The notes under the pieces were generated by a model, which saw only the letters and a list, made by a program, of their open reading frames with translations, ran no database searches and was not told the DNA's origin. From the NCBI GenBank assembly GCA_049999805.1, contig JBNGIO010006223.1, positions 62,636 to 98,530 of the forward strand: DNA of 35,895 nucleotides. Direction: 5' to 3'. Below, piece by piece: positions 10,950 to 22,946 of the stretch. A program made the position numbers and the translations under genes. Source of the DNA: Folioceros fuciformis (Eukaryota; Anthocerotophyta; Anthocerotopsida; Anthocerotales). How positions within the stretch are numbered: position 1 is the first letter of the stretch; each line of letters begins with the position of its first letter.

Positions 10950-11105
10950 GACCGGGACGTCTCACAAGCGCCCCACTAAACGAGAGGCACAGACAGCACC
11001 TCCAATACCGGGGGGGACGTCTCACAAGACCCCCACAACAAGAAGCAGAGGCAGCTCCTCCATGACTGGGGACGTCTTACAAGAGCCCCACAGTCTCAAG
11101 CATCG
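10905..11105. repeat. Tandem repeat, about 3 copies of 55-60 bp, at the 5' end of the LRR gene
   Basis: The block containing GACGTCTCACAAG with flanking CCCCAC...GAAGCAG...CAGC recurs with GACGT starting at 10956, 11016 and 11071. On the minus strand each unit resembles the signal-peptide start of the LRR gene (ATGG..G.GCTGCC.CTGCTTCT). The start region therefore seems to have been tandemly copied into the leader. Confidence 0.8.
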
Positions 11106-12330
11106 GCTGTGCCTGAAATCCAATCTCTGCAGACGTTTCACGACGCAGAGAAGAACAGAGGCAGCATCTCGTGTGTGTGAAGTCGAATCCGTGCAGCCGA
11201 TGGTTCACAGTGATACGTTCTGCTGGTGACACGTCTCCGGCAGGAATCACAAGTCAATGAAGGTCTAGACGTTATCCAATCCCGGCATACGGAATGTTGG
11301 AAAAAGAGCTAAGACTTGCATACTACAGTAACTCAACAGCTTGTAATTTAATAGCAAATAACCCCCTTAGTTTCCTAAATAAAAAATATACAACATGCAT
11401 GCCCGGTAAACAAACCTTTCTGGCATGACATGCCAACACCTTTGTCGGCCCGATTCGGGCTGCCCTGCCGTGCCGTCTGGACTCACATTCCGTGCTGAAT
11501 AGGTCAACCGTGAGCAATGCCAATTCCTGTACATACTTAGCAGGCTAAGTGGCTGCAACATGGAGCGTTAGGGCGCGACGGGCCCCGAGCCCCAAGCCCC
11601 CAAGCGGGCCTGCCTGAAGGGGGAAATGGGAGCGCTCCAACAACGGCACTTGCAGCGGCAGCGGCATCGGCAGCGGCAACGGCCGCGGCCGCGCGTCTTC
11701 CAATAAAATTTGGTGTGCACGCTGGCAAGTCGTGAGACTCGCCAGTCAGGGCGCGCGATTCACACTTGCCATGTGGAACGACAACTTCACTGCAACACTG
11801 TAACAAGCACACGACAGCACTCGGACATGCAGCCAGCATTATATGCACGGATTCTTGGCTGCGCGGCCAGATTGGATACGGTCGCCTCCTCTTCATTCTG
11901 TGGATCTTCCGCATACACTCATGAATGCTCTCCTGTTCCCGCTTCCCCACGCCCTTCCAGCTCGGCGGCCATCCCCTCCGTCTTCTACCCGTGGTCACAA
12001 CCCCGGCTCCGACTCGTTACTCTCCTCCAAGCAAGCACTGTATGTATGTACACAGCAGCTCCAAGTCCAGCCCACGCCCACGCCCGCGCCCACGCCCACG
12101 CCCAGCCGCAGTTCGGACCGTCACTCTCCATTTAATTCGACTCTCAATTTATGTACGTCCCTTCGCCGTCCGGCACATCAGTCTCTGTCTCCCGCTTTTT
12201 ATATCCTGGGGTCCTTTTCTGTGCCGTGGTGTCGATTGGAGTGTCGCGGAGTGGAGTGCACCACCTACAACCCAGCTCCGCCGCCGTCTTCCGCATTCTG
12301 CCAATTTGCCACCTCCTACTTCTCCCCGCC
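11106..12330 (+). promoter_or_regulatory. Upstream region and likely promoter of AGO-A
   Basis: No coding gene is supported here. A GC-rich trinucleotide-like tract (GCAGCGGCATCGGCAGCGGC type) lies at 11651-11695 and a CCCACG hexamer-like tract at 12071-12104. A TATA-like TTTTTATATC at 12196-12205 lies about 125 bp before the AGO-A start codon, in C/T-rich surroundings typical of a plant 5' leader. The long overlapping open frames in this stretch come from its high GC content. Confidence 0.4.
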
Positions 12331-15300
12331 ATGGAGTCCGCTTCGGGGGGCAGGCTCGACGCCGGCTCGCTCTCCGTGCGCCTCGCTCCCAGGAAGGGCT
12401 TCGGGAGCGCGGGCCAGCCCATCTACGTCGTCTCCAACTACTTCGTCGTCACATTTAAGCCCAAGCTCCTCTATCAGTACGACGTGAGCTCCAGCACCAC
12501 CACCCAATTCCACGCCCGCCTCTTTGCTCCAAATTGTCCTCGTTCTTGTTCTTTTAGGATGGCATCCCACCGCTGTATTCTTTTGCTCGCAATTGCGCTG
12601 CCCATCTGCGCACCAAGCTGCGCCGTCCTAATGCCAAGATTGCTCCCCCTCCTCCTCCTCCTGCTGTGCTGTTGCTGTTTCGTTCATGCCTTGCCTTTGC
12701 CGTAATTCTCCTGGCGCAGGTGAATATTACGCCCCAAGTCCCCAAAGGCCTGCAGAGAGCCGTGTTCGAAGAGCTGTGCAAGTTCGAGCAAGTGTTTCCC
12801 GACGGAATGCTGCCTGTTTACGACGGCCACAGAACTATTTATACGTCCCGGCCTCTCAAGGAGAAGGTGATCGATACCAAGGTGACGCTGCAGGAGCTGC
12901 AGTCCGGGGGGGGCCGAACGAGGAACCGGGATTTCGAGGTGGTGCTGCGGGCTTCGGCGCAGCCCGACCTCAGGCTGCTTCGCAGTTTTCTGTCCGGGAC
13001 AACGCCCGACCTGCCTTACGACTGCATCCAAGCTCTCGATGTTGTGCTCAAGGAGACGGCCACTCGTTGTGGGTAAGGCGGACCGGCCCCGCTCTCACTG
13101 CCTCACGCTTGCTGGATGCATGGGCTGCTCGCTCTCCTCCTCTGCTGCCACGGCTCCTTCGCTCTTCCTCAATTCTGTCTCCCCTCTTTGCGCAGCTTTC
13201 TGGCTGGGAAGCGTTCGTTTTTCGCCACATTGTTTGGCTCCACCAGCCTGGGAAATGGTGTGGAGGCTTGGAAGGGCTTTTATCAGTCTCTCAGGCCGGG
13301 GAATGACGAGCTGCTTCTCAATATAGGTGCGTGACTACTGCACTTTGCTTTCTCCAAATGTGTGTGGCTCGCCGGCTCGCCCGCTGCCTTGGCTCGGCTG
13401 GCTCATTTCCGCGGACTCTTGACATCTCGTGGCGTGCACAGATGTGTCTGCGCTGGCTGTATTAGAGGAGGTGCCGCTGCTCACGTTCTTGGAGAACGCG
13501 TGCAGAAAGGATGTGAGAGAATTGCACCGCGCCCTGCAAAGGCGCGATGCAGAAGGGGATCGCTTCCGTGTGCAAGTAGCGCCTTCTCTTGCTCTCCACT
13601 GCACCAACCCCCTTCATTGCCTCTGTCTTCCTTTGGACTAATGTGCCCCCCACCCTTCTTCGCAGATTAGGAAGAGCCTTAAGGGTCTTCGAGTAGCAAC
13701 CCTCCACGCGGCCAGACGCAAATATAAGATCCAAACCATCACGGATGAACCGCTGAGCGTCTTGAAGTCAGCAACTTACTCAAATTCCCCCGGTCCAAGG
13801 GAAACTTGTTTCACAGCTCTTTCAGGAGACTTGCATGTCGTAGGCTGATCACGGTTGTTGTCTGCATCAGATTTGATATGCAAGGAATTGAAATGACTGT
13901 GACCGACTATTTTGAGCAGAAGTACAATCAAAGGTTGGAGTTTCCTGGGTTTCCCGCCATTAACGCAGGCTCCAAGGAGAAGAAGAAGTACATCCCTTTC
14001 GAGGTACTTCATTTCGTTTTGACAAGGTTCGGGTGTCCTGTCTTGCCTTCAAAGGTTACTGAATTGAACAAATTTGGTGGCTCAGGTCTGTAAACTAGTT
14101 GGAGGTCAGCGCTTCATGAAGAAACTGGATGAGCAGCAGACGGACAAATTCAAGAATTTTACCATGGCCGCCCCTGGGAAGAGGCGTGCAGACTGCGAAA
14201 ATGTAAGCTCTTTGCGCCCGGCAGTTCCCCATAGAGTTCAATTTCACAACCGATAAGCACACGTCAGGGTTTTCAGAAGCATGTCCCTGTGTTCGTGTTC
14301 GTGCTACCAGTGGATGACTTGCATTCTGACTTGTGTGGTACATAGATGGCAAGGAACATTCACCACCAAGGTCGGAAATACGAGGAAGAGTTTGGCCTGG
14401 GTATGAATCCTGTAGGTGCCATAAAAGCAAGAGTTCTTCCAAAACCGAAGGTTATAAGCCTTTTCAGCTCGTCGCCATGGCTGACGCCGCTCTGGTGCAG
14501 AGATTTCTTTTCGTGAGTTCTCAAACATCCAGGGGGATTTTACAGGTGTGCTACAGCAATTCAGAGGCACAGATCAACCATGCGGGAGCGTGGAACCTAA
14601 GAAATACGGTATAGAGGTCTCCTGTTGCACTGTCAGCACGCTTGGGCTCTTTCTGGACTGCCTCACAATTGACAATGCATGCTGCCTTCCGAGAGGAATT
14701 CAGGTTCTCGTCGAAGGGTGCAAAATCAGCAACTGGACGTTGATCAATTTCGAGCCACGATTGGATGGTGGAGCTGTTCAGAATATTGTTGATACACTTC
14801 CCCGAGACTGCAAACGATATGGGGTGGTAAGTTCATGGTCCTGCTCGGCGCGGACTGCCTACAGTTGGATGACGTCTCCTAGTGAATCTCCTGTCACGTT
14901 TATGATTTCTCACATGTTCTGGGAATGTGTTAGGCTTTAAACCCATCTCCTGTAGTCGGCTGGGTCACCGAAAAGGGCCGAAATGTTGGAGCTGTCATTA
15001 AACATGTCTGGGATGAATGTCAGTCCAAGACCTCGAAGCACTTGGAGCTGTTGGTTGCGATCATGCCCTACTCAGGAGATAAAGAGATCTACAGTACGTC
15101 AGGAAATTTCTTATCTAAAAAATTGTGACAGCTTTCCTGCCTTGTCTGATTCCTGTTTTCTGGTGCTAGGATTAGACTGCGCTAATCACTGGATGGACAA
15201 CATTCTCTGTTCTGATCACTAGGTATTTTTCGTCCAGGATCTGTAAAGAAGATTTGTGAAATAGATTACGGTTTCCTATCTCAGTGCTGCAAGGCTGCAA

Positions 15301-17124
15301 ACATTGCAAATAGAAAGCCAAACTTTTTGGTTGGCTATCTGGCTAATGTGATCTTGAAGATAAATGCGAAGGTACACCTTCTGCACCTTATGGAATGGAA
15401 TGTTTTCATCTTGCAAATTGAGCGAGCTCTCATTACTGTTTTGCTTGCTTGCAGTGTGGGGGATTGAACTCTCTTCTGATGAATGAAAAGATGAAGCGAC
15501 TTCCTCGCATCTCTTCCAGCCCAACAGTCCTTATTGGCGCAGATGTATCACATCCACGCGTGGGGGATGACTCAAGTCCCTCAATTGGAGCTGTAAGTGA
15601 AGGCCAACTGCACTGTCACTGACTTGCCTTCGCACATCTTTTAGTTGCTACTCTTGTTGAGTTCCCTGTGCAGAGCTTTTTTTTTCCACTCCTTGTTGAT
15701 GTTGTCACAACCTGTTCACTGCAGGTTGTTGGGTCTGTGGACTGGCCACATTTTGCAAAATATGTGACGAAAGTTAGAGCACAGTCTCACCGCACAGAGG
15801 TGCTTGAAGATTTGTTCTGGGAGAAGACTGATGAACAAGGGAGGAAGCAAACGGGTGGTATTTTCAAGGACCTGCTGACCGTCTTCAAAGACAAGGTTTC
15901 CAAGAAGCCGGAGCAGATAATCTATTTCAGGTACGGTGCGCGATGTTTTCCTGCGTTTGTGATGAGATCATTCATATGGGAAGACGCCTCATTAGGCATG
16001 TCTGGCAGAGATGGTGTCAGTGAGGGCCAGTTTGACATTGTGCTGCGGGAGGAGTGCGATGCCCTCAGAAAGGTGGCTCTTTCCACTTTGTATGTGCAAG
16101 GACTTATTTGCATAAAAGTCTGCTCACTCCTGCTCACGCAGTATTGTACAGGCATGTGTCTCTCTAGGATGGGGAAGCCATGCGTCGGGCGCCCCTGGTG
16201 GGCCGGCTCAGAAAAAGTCTAAGATGGACACACCGAGGATCATCTTCATTGTTGTTCAAAAGAGGCATCATACTAGGTTGTTTCCATCGGAGAGCCGTGA
16301 TGATAAGCAGAATGTTCAGCCAGGTGATCTGTCTTGGGTTCCATTTCTTATTTACTGTATGTGAAGTTGATGTCAGTCAGTCACGCAGAAAGAGGTTCGG
16401 TGTGTCGGTCTAATCAGTGTTGTGGTTCAACATGGGCAGGCACCGTGGTGGATCGAACAATCTGCCAGCCCAATCATTTTGACTTCTTTCTTTGCAGTCA
16501 TGCTGGCCTTCAGGTGTGGTTGTTGGTTGTGACTCTGTGGCTGGATAGCGGACTTGAAGACGCCGCATACTTGCCACACTTTTGGTTGCAACGCGTTTGT
16601 GAAAAGTCGAAAACGCTGTGCAGGGAACGTCGAGGCCTGCACACTACCACATCTTACTCGATGAGATAGGGTTTTCTGCTGATGACATCCAGACTCTAGT
16701 GAACGAGTTGTGTTACCAGTAAGAGATGCTGAGAAATCTTGATTTGTCGCTGACCTTGCCTGTCTTTGGAACGCTGATCCAACCCAACCTTGTTCCGCGT
16801 CCGTGGGCATGCAGGTATGCTCGCTGTACCAAGGTGGTCTCCATTGGTAAGTGGTATTTTTTGAGAAAAATGTCGCTTGTCACTCGCAAGCTAACTCTCG
16901 TGTCTTGCACAGTTCCCGCGGTGTACTATGCTCACTTGGCTGCAAAACGAGCAAGAGATTGGATAGACTTTGAAGGATCTTGGGCCTCGGAAGGAGGATC
17001 TCACCAGGAGACCGGCAGTATTGTAAGCGCGGGTAGTGGAAGCGGGCGTGTGCGTGGAGCCTGCACCGTTAAACCCTTGCCCCAGATCCATGAAAGAATC
17101 ACGAAATCCATGTATTATATTTAA
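12331..17124 (+). CDS. Argonaute protein, copy A (20 exons, 899 aa)
   Basis: This is the small-RNA-guided silencing effector. The exons are 12331-12483, 12720-13072, 13196-13326, 13442-13575, 13666-13766, 13871-14003, 14086-14202, 14346-14450, 14546-14608, 14704-14826, 14934-15093, 15238-15371, 15455-15592, 15725-15930, 16009-16072, 16152-16323, 16440-16513, 16624-16718, 16815-16846 and 16913-17124. All joins are GT-AG and the sum is exactly 900 codons. Domains in order are the N domain (from GFGSAGQPI), linker, PAZ (about 210-375), MID (about 430-570, with Y..VKKIC, SQCC and LKINAK for the guide 5' phosphate) and PIWI (590-899). The slicer residues are present: Asp599 (GADVSHP), Glu640 (HRTEVLEDL), Asp685 ([10 protein letters not shown]) and the His of SRPAHYH. 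The protein ends with [15 protein letters not shown], the usual Argonaute C-terminus. It lacks the long Gln/Gly-rich N-terminal extension of AGO1. I cannot assign the AGO1, AGO2/7 or AGO4 clade by eye. Confidence 0.93.
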
Positions 17125-17897
17125 GGCCGTCAAGTCTGAGGGAGCAATACGGTCCACGGGATTCATTGCGTTAAGGAATCCTGGACGCATAAACATTTCC
17201 CAAGTGATTGGCCGAGATTCTGATGGAGCGATCGCGCCAAGGCGTGTGGGACCATGTCCGGCACCATCTTCTGATGCTCACGTTCGCTTTCTGGGAATCG
17301 AGTTATCTTTTAACACCCTTGATACCAAGTATGCCCGACTTTGTGAGTGGATACCGCTGGTACATCTACGTATATTTATTAACTTGCAGATGCCCACAGA
17401 ATATATGCGGTCTTTCAGCAAACCAGCAGCACAGGCACTGTGCATACATACACATCATACACCAGTCACCCAGCTCAAAGTCTAATAGCGACCATGAAAT
17501 GCACGTCACACATGGGACAGCAGCCAGGGGAATGCAGCATGTTTCAGAACGGGTAAGCACCGTAAGCAGACACATTGCATTTGTAGCTCATCAGGACTTG
17601 TAACTTCAACTGGACCTACAACATCTCTTCCGACAGTGGTCGACATCCTGCGTTCAGCTACGTCTACTCAGCGTTTGCACTCGTAGCGCCGATGTGGAAT
17701 TTACTCTCCAATTCCGAGTACAAAAGAAAATTCAAGAACCGAAAATTATGTCACTTCTGATAAGAAAGAGCGTGTTGCGTGCTCTCGCGCACTTGCACAC
17801 ACCTCTCTCTTCCCCTTCCCGAGGAGCCTAACCTCTACAGTCCACATACTATATTATGTAGATACTATCACGAGACCAGTGGCCTCAATACCTGCTC
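17125..17897. other. 773-bp spacer between the 3' ends of two Argonaute genes
   Basis: Both Argonaute genes point into this spacer, so their 3' untranslated regions occupy it and may overlap. An AATAAA on the minus strand (plus-strand TTTATT near 17374) could serve AGO-B. No coding content or RNA gene was recognised. Confidence 0.6.
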
Positions 17898-20800
17898 CTA
17901 AATGAAATACATATGTCGTTTCAGTTTCTCGTTGATCACAGGCAGTGGCCGTACGGGTCCCAGCGCCCCACGAGCTCGTGCGGAGCGGCTTGAGTTGCTT
18001 CCCACATTACTGTCTACATCAGGTCGTGAACTCCCTCCGTCAGATAGGGCATCATAGTCGATCCAAATCCGAGCTCGGGTCGCAGCGAGATGCGCATAAT
18101 AGCAGGCTGGTACTGCACATGCGTCTCACATGGATTACTAGTCTTACAATCAGGTGGCGATTCACATTACAAAGTTATGCATGGATTTTGCACTCACAAC
18201 AAGTGACCATAAGTACTTACCAATGGACACGGCTCTTGGACAGCGAGCATAGCTGCCACAACCACAACGAACGTGTGAGAAGGTACATCATAGTTACATG
18301 AATTATAGTAGAAATGTGTGCCTAATTTAGTCACTTACTTGTGGCAAAGGTCGTTGGTGAGTTTCTGGATTTGGTCAGCAGAAAACGAATTCTCGTCGTG
18401 GACAACATGATAATGTGCAGGCCTGCTTGTCCCCTACAGGAATTGTGATGTGGATCACTATTTAGTAGCTCATTACTCTGAACGCGCAAAGAAATAATGA
18501 AAAAAACCAATATTGCTACAACCTGAATCCCCAAATGGCTGCAAAGAAAGAAGTCAAACTGGGTGGGATGGCAGATTACAGAATCCACGACAGTTCCTGT
18601 ACACACATAGACAGCTTCAAAATGATAACAACAAAATCAACAGGCTAGCTAGCTGACAAAACTAGCCAGACGACCCAACCTGGAAAAATGTTCCCCGTTT
18701 TTTGGGTTTTTCGGCGATCCCTTGGAAACAGACGAGTATGGTGTTGTTTCTGAACGACAATGAAGGTTATCTTGGGAGTAATGTCATTCTCCGATGCGCG
18801 TTGCTTCTTAGGAGCTGGCTCCTCTTGTCCAGGTTGTTGAACCCAGCCAAGAGCCTGGCATGCCTGTCAGTGGTTCACGACGCAGGGTTTAGCACAATTG
18901 CATTTCCATAAGGCCAAGCCCTTCTGAATGTACCCGAATGTACAGAGTGTGGTATACCGCTTTCACGGACTCCAGTTCTTGCTTCATGACAGCTTCAAAT
19001 TGTCCATCGCTTACTCCGTCTCTGCAAATCACCGTTCAAGTCCTGCAAAAGCTGATCGACAATTTCCAGGCACAAAATGGATTGTATGCCAAACCTGTAG
19101 AAGAGTATTCTCTGTGGTCGTTTTCCTGTGTTCCTCGCAAATGATGCCAAGAGATCCCTGCCAACCCCCAAAAAACCAATGCTCATATTCAGCTTGTAGA
19201 TGTACTGACATGAGAAAGAATATTAGAACCACGCAGCAAAAGCTTCTTGGCCTGTATGAAGGACTCCGGGAAAGTGGTTTTGCAACAGAAACTGCGTTCA
19301 GGAGACAAACTTACATTACGATGCCTCCAGATTCCTTTTGCCCCTCGTCATTCACTCTTTCCCAATACAGGTCGTCTAGAATTTCAGTTCGATGGGCTTG
19401 GCTTCGTGTCAGAGTCTCATATCTGGAGAGATTCGGCCAGTCCATGCTGGCAACCACCTGCAGAACGAAGGAGGTCAGCACATGTCAATCTAGATACTAC
19501 ATTACAGGGATGTCGACTGTCGTATGAAAAAGACTGTGAAATGCGTACGTACCGCGGCGATGGACGGACTACGGTCGTCTCCAACTCTGGGATGCGACAC
19601 ATCAGCACCGATGACTATTGACGGGACATCAGACAACAAGGGAAGTGGTCTAGAATTCACGTCCACCAACAGTGCATTGTTTCCCCCTAGCTGCTTGGAC
19701 ATATTCAGAAATCGGTGAAATCGGATCAGTAAATAGGCTGGGCATGAGCAATACTAGTTCTGGAACAGAAAATCTGGATAGTCAGCTTGTTATCAAGCCA
19801 CGTCGTTTACCTTCATGTTGATCTTAAGGATAACGTTCTGGACGTACGCTGGAAGACATTTTTTAAGTGCCTCTCCAGATTTCAGACACTGCGTCATGAA
19901 TCCGAGCTCGACATCACAAAGCTTCTTGACCGCTCCTGAACGGCATTCCAACACTTTTTTGAACAGCGTTGAAAGATTTCGCCATACTATGACAGAAAAG
20001 TCTAGCTTCAGCGTTCTTAAAATTGGTGAACCAGTTCACAGGGACTTACCGTACATTGCCTTGTTCTCCATGGTGGTGGGCAGGATGCAGATCAACAGCT
20101 CCAAGTCTCTACCAGTTTTGTCTTTTGCTTCCTTGCAGATGTGGTGGATGGTTTTCTCAACGTTCCCCCTCCGGTCTGCTATCCAAGGGCAAGCCATCTT
20201 TGGATTGATATCCTGTACGCAACGACAATCAGTTAGGAAGCAGCTAGGTACCGTATCTTCCAAGCGGAACAACTAAAATCGAAGAGCACCCTTTCGCAAC
20301 ATACCAAGCCGTAAACGATGCAGTTTCTCACAAATGTCGAAATAAAGTGCTCTATTGCATTGTCACTAAGCTGTGCGGCGAAACTGATTAACGTCCACTG
20401 TTTGATGACGGAACTCCTGAACATCGTCTTTGCAACAGTAGCCATTATACAGATTTCAGAATCCTTGTTTCGCTAGGACCTACACTGTAAAGCGGTTTTA
20501 AAGATCAGGGAAGTTTTCAGATGGATGAACCGTACCTTCCCATTCATTTTCCACCAGCCCTCTTCAGGAAGAACTTCTTGCCGTTGTCCATATAGGATCT
20601 GGAACACATCCGTACAGAGAAGTTCAGACGTGGGGGACGTTCAGAAAGTTGGAAGGACCTATCTGACCGGACCTTGGGTGCAGGCAATATTCGTCCTGTG
20701 ATTTCGGCCATCCGACTGCTGACTCTAATACCGAACTCTTCGGCATAGGTGGCGCTGGCGTTTATGCTTCTCTTGGCAATCTGCATTTCAGGTGTCGAAC

Positions 20801-22796
20801 AAGTTAGGTGGGGCAAGATACAAAATAACAGGGAGCTATCCAAACTTACGTTGTTTGTCTCTTCCAATCTATCCGCTGGTCTCGAGCACGTCATCCTCAG
20901 CAAGGCATCAACCTGTGCTTCGTTGAGTTTCTTTGTGTGGCGCTGACCACGCACAATTCTGCACAGCTGTTCAAGGCCGTCGACTTGGTATTTGCATTGA
21001 CGTCTGCTCTAGACATCTGCATCGACTTTTGGGGCGCATCTGGTTTTGCAATATGGGGTAAGTATGCTCACCTCCATGGGTATGTACGTTGACTTCTCCT
21101 TTGTACCGACTTCAATAGCCGGCAGCCCAGCAAGGATGATGCCGTGATTATGGCGCTCTCTAAAATACTGAATGATACCGATTCTTGTTCCATTGTGATC
21201 GAACCTACAACGTTCACCAGAGACCAAAGAACAAACGCGATGTCATCCAAAGGGATACCGGGTTCCATAAACCCGTTGAGTCGTATGCGTATACAAAGCA
21301 GAACCTGTCCCGCGCGAAGCAACTTGAGAGAGTAAGTGAGGCTTACGACAGTTCGGAGAGGGGGACATTCGTGACGTTCTGGATTCGATATTTGCGTTTG
21401 GTTCCGTAGATGAGCTCAACTCGAACTCCTTTGAGGAGCTTCTTGATCTGTATGCACGTCAGATGTACAACATCAAGCGTGGAGCGTTCTTTTTGGCTGG
21501 GACGGAAAAATGGACAGCTCTCTGAATTGGGCTCCTACTTTCACTCGTGATGCGTCGCCACGACCATCAGGCCCTTGTAGCTCCTTGTTCATCTCGTTGA
21601 TATCAACTCTCAAAGCTTTTGCGATGTAGTCAGGCAAGAGATCTGGCTCCAGGAATGCGTTTGCGGAGATGTCTGCCATCCCCAGCGAAAGTCAGCTGGC
21701 TTATGTTACATGAAAGCTAACGTCATGCATTTCGATGATCTCATGCGTCATCACAAGGTAGCTCTCTGTTCCACCATGCACAGGCACCTAAGAGAAACTG
21801 AGAAACTGCCACCAAGATTAGTCACAGACAGTCGAGCAGGTAGGATGCAAGGACTCTCGTACCTATGTTGAGAATGAGCTTGCCGTTTTGTGCAGGCCGA
21901 ACCGACTGGTAAAAGCCTTTCCAAGCCATAACCCCGTTGCCAAGAGATTTGTTCCCAAAGCATTCATCAAAGAAGGACCTCCCGCCTGGCAAGAATCTGC
22001 ACATCAAAGTCAATCGAGCCGATGAGAATGAAAGAAAGCGGACAAGGAAGGGAAGTGTACAGAAGGTTCATGTCTAGAGTAAAATATGGGCAGATTCCGA
22101 CTTACCTTTTTGTTGCAGACTCACGTAGCACAATGTCTAGGGCTTGCAAGGCCTTCTGGGGAAGAATGGGAACGGTGCCCTCAAGAAAGGCTCGCAACTG
22201 AGCCAGATCGACCCTAGAAGCCTCCCTCAAAATCACGTGAAATGAGCGATTTTTCCTGCAACAGAGGAAATCGATGAACAAATAGTAGTGTGAACCCGGC
22301 CCCAAAGAACCGAACAGTGGAAAGAAGCAGTGAAGAACCTCAACACTACTTACCGGGTTCTGACGACCGGTCCATCGCTGTCGGTGTTTTCCGGCAACGT
22401 GATGTCGAGCTCAACTTGCTCAATGGGCAGAGGCTTAGCAGTATACAAACTCTTTTGTCCATCATAGGCGGGGAGGGCTCCACCCAGCTTCTCCATGCGG
22501 TACTCAGCCACCAGCGCAGTCATCACAGCTCGATTGAGCCCCCTTGGCACATCCGGGGAGATAGTAACCTGCAAGAATCGATATAGCATCCAACGTTGGT
22601 AGACGGACTAACTAGCCGGAAGCCAATTCGACGTGCCGCATCACTGAATCATCCTATGCGATAAGATGCTTACGTCGTAATGGTAGAGGAGCTTAGGAGT
22701 GAACTCGATGAGGTAATGATTCGCCAAAATTTTCACGGGATCTCCCACTGAGCCGTGATTCGGTCTCCTCGCCAGACTTGGTTTCGAGGCCGCCAT
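17898..22796 (-). CDS. Argonaute protein, copy B (22 exons, 898 aa)
   Basis: This is a second full Argonaute, in opposite orientation to copy A. The exons are 22796-22674, 22568-22354, 22255-22106, 21996-21863, 21672-21539, 21447-21347, 21204-21072, 20966-20850, 20780-20673, 20598-20536, 20427-20305, 20212-20050, 19935-19811, 19690-19553, 19457-19315, 19157-19095, 19021-18958, 18863-18680, 18596-18523, 18433-18339, 18252-18221 and 18112-17898. All are in phase. N, PAZ, MID (MYGAVKKLC, TQC, LKINMK) and PIWI domains are complete. The catalytic set is Asp593 (GADVSHP), Glu634 (HRTEILDDL), Asp679 ([10 protein letters not shown]) and the His of SRPAHYH. The C-terminus is LKRHMYFI. Two introns, before KNRSF and inside the PIWI stretch before DLLASF, are absent from copy A. 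An in-frame ATG at 22946 would add 50 residues at the N-terminus. I prefer 22796 because its product is the same size as copy A. Confidence 0.92.
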
Positions 22797-22946
22797 GGAT
22801 CTGATATTCGGGCTGGAGGTGGTAGCAAAATCACCACGCGGTGTGTCTGGGCCCATTCGCTTCCTGGAGGCGAACCGCGGCGGGGAGGCCATAGTGGAAA
22901 GCATCCTTCCAGAACTTGCTGTGGCACTAACGATCAGCTGTGTCAC

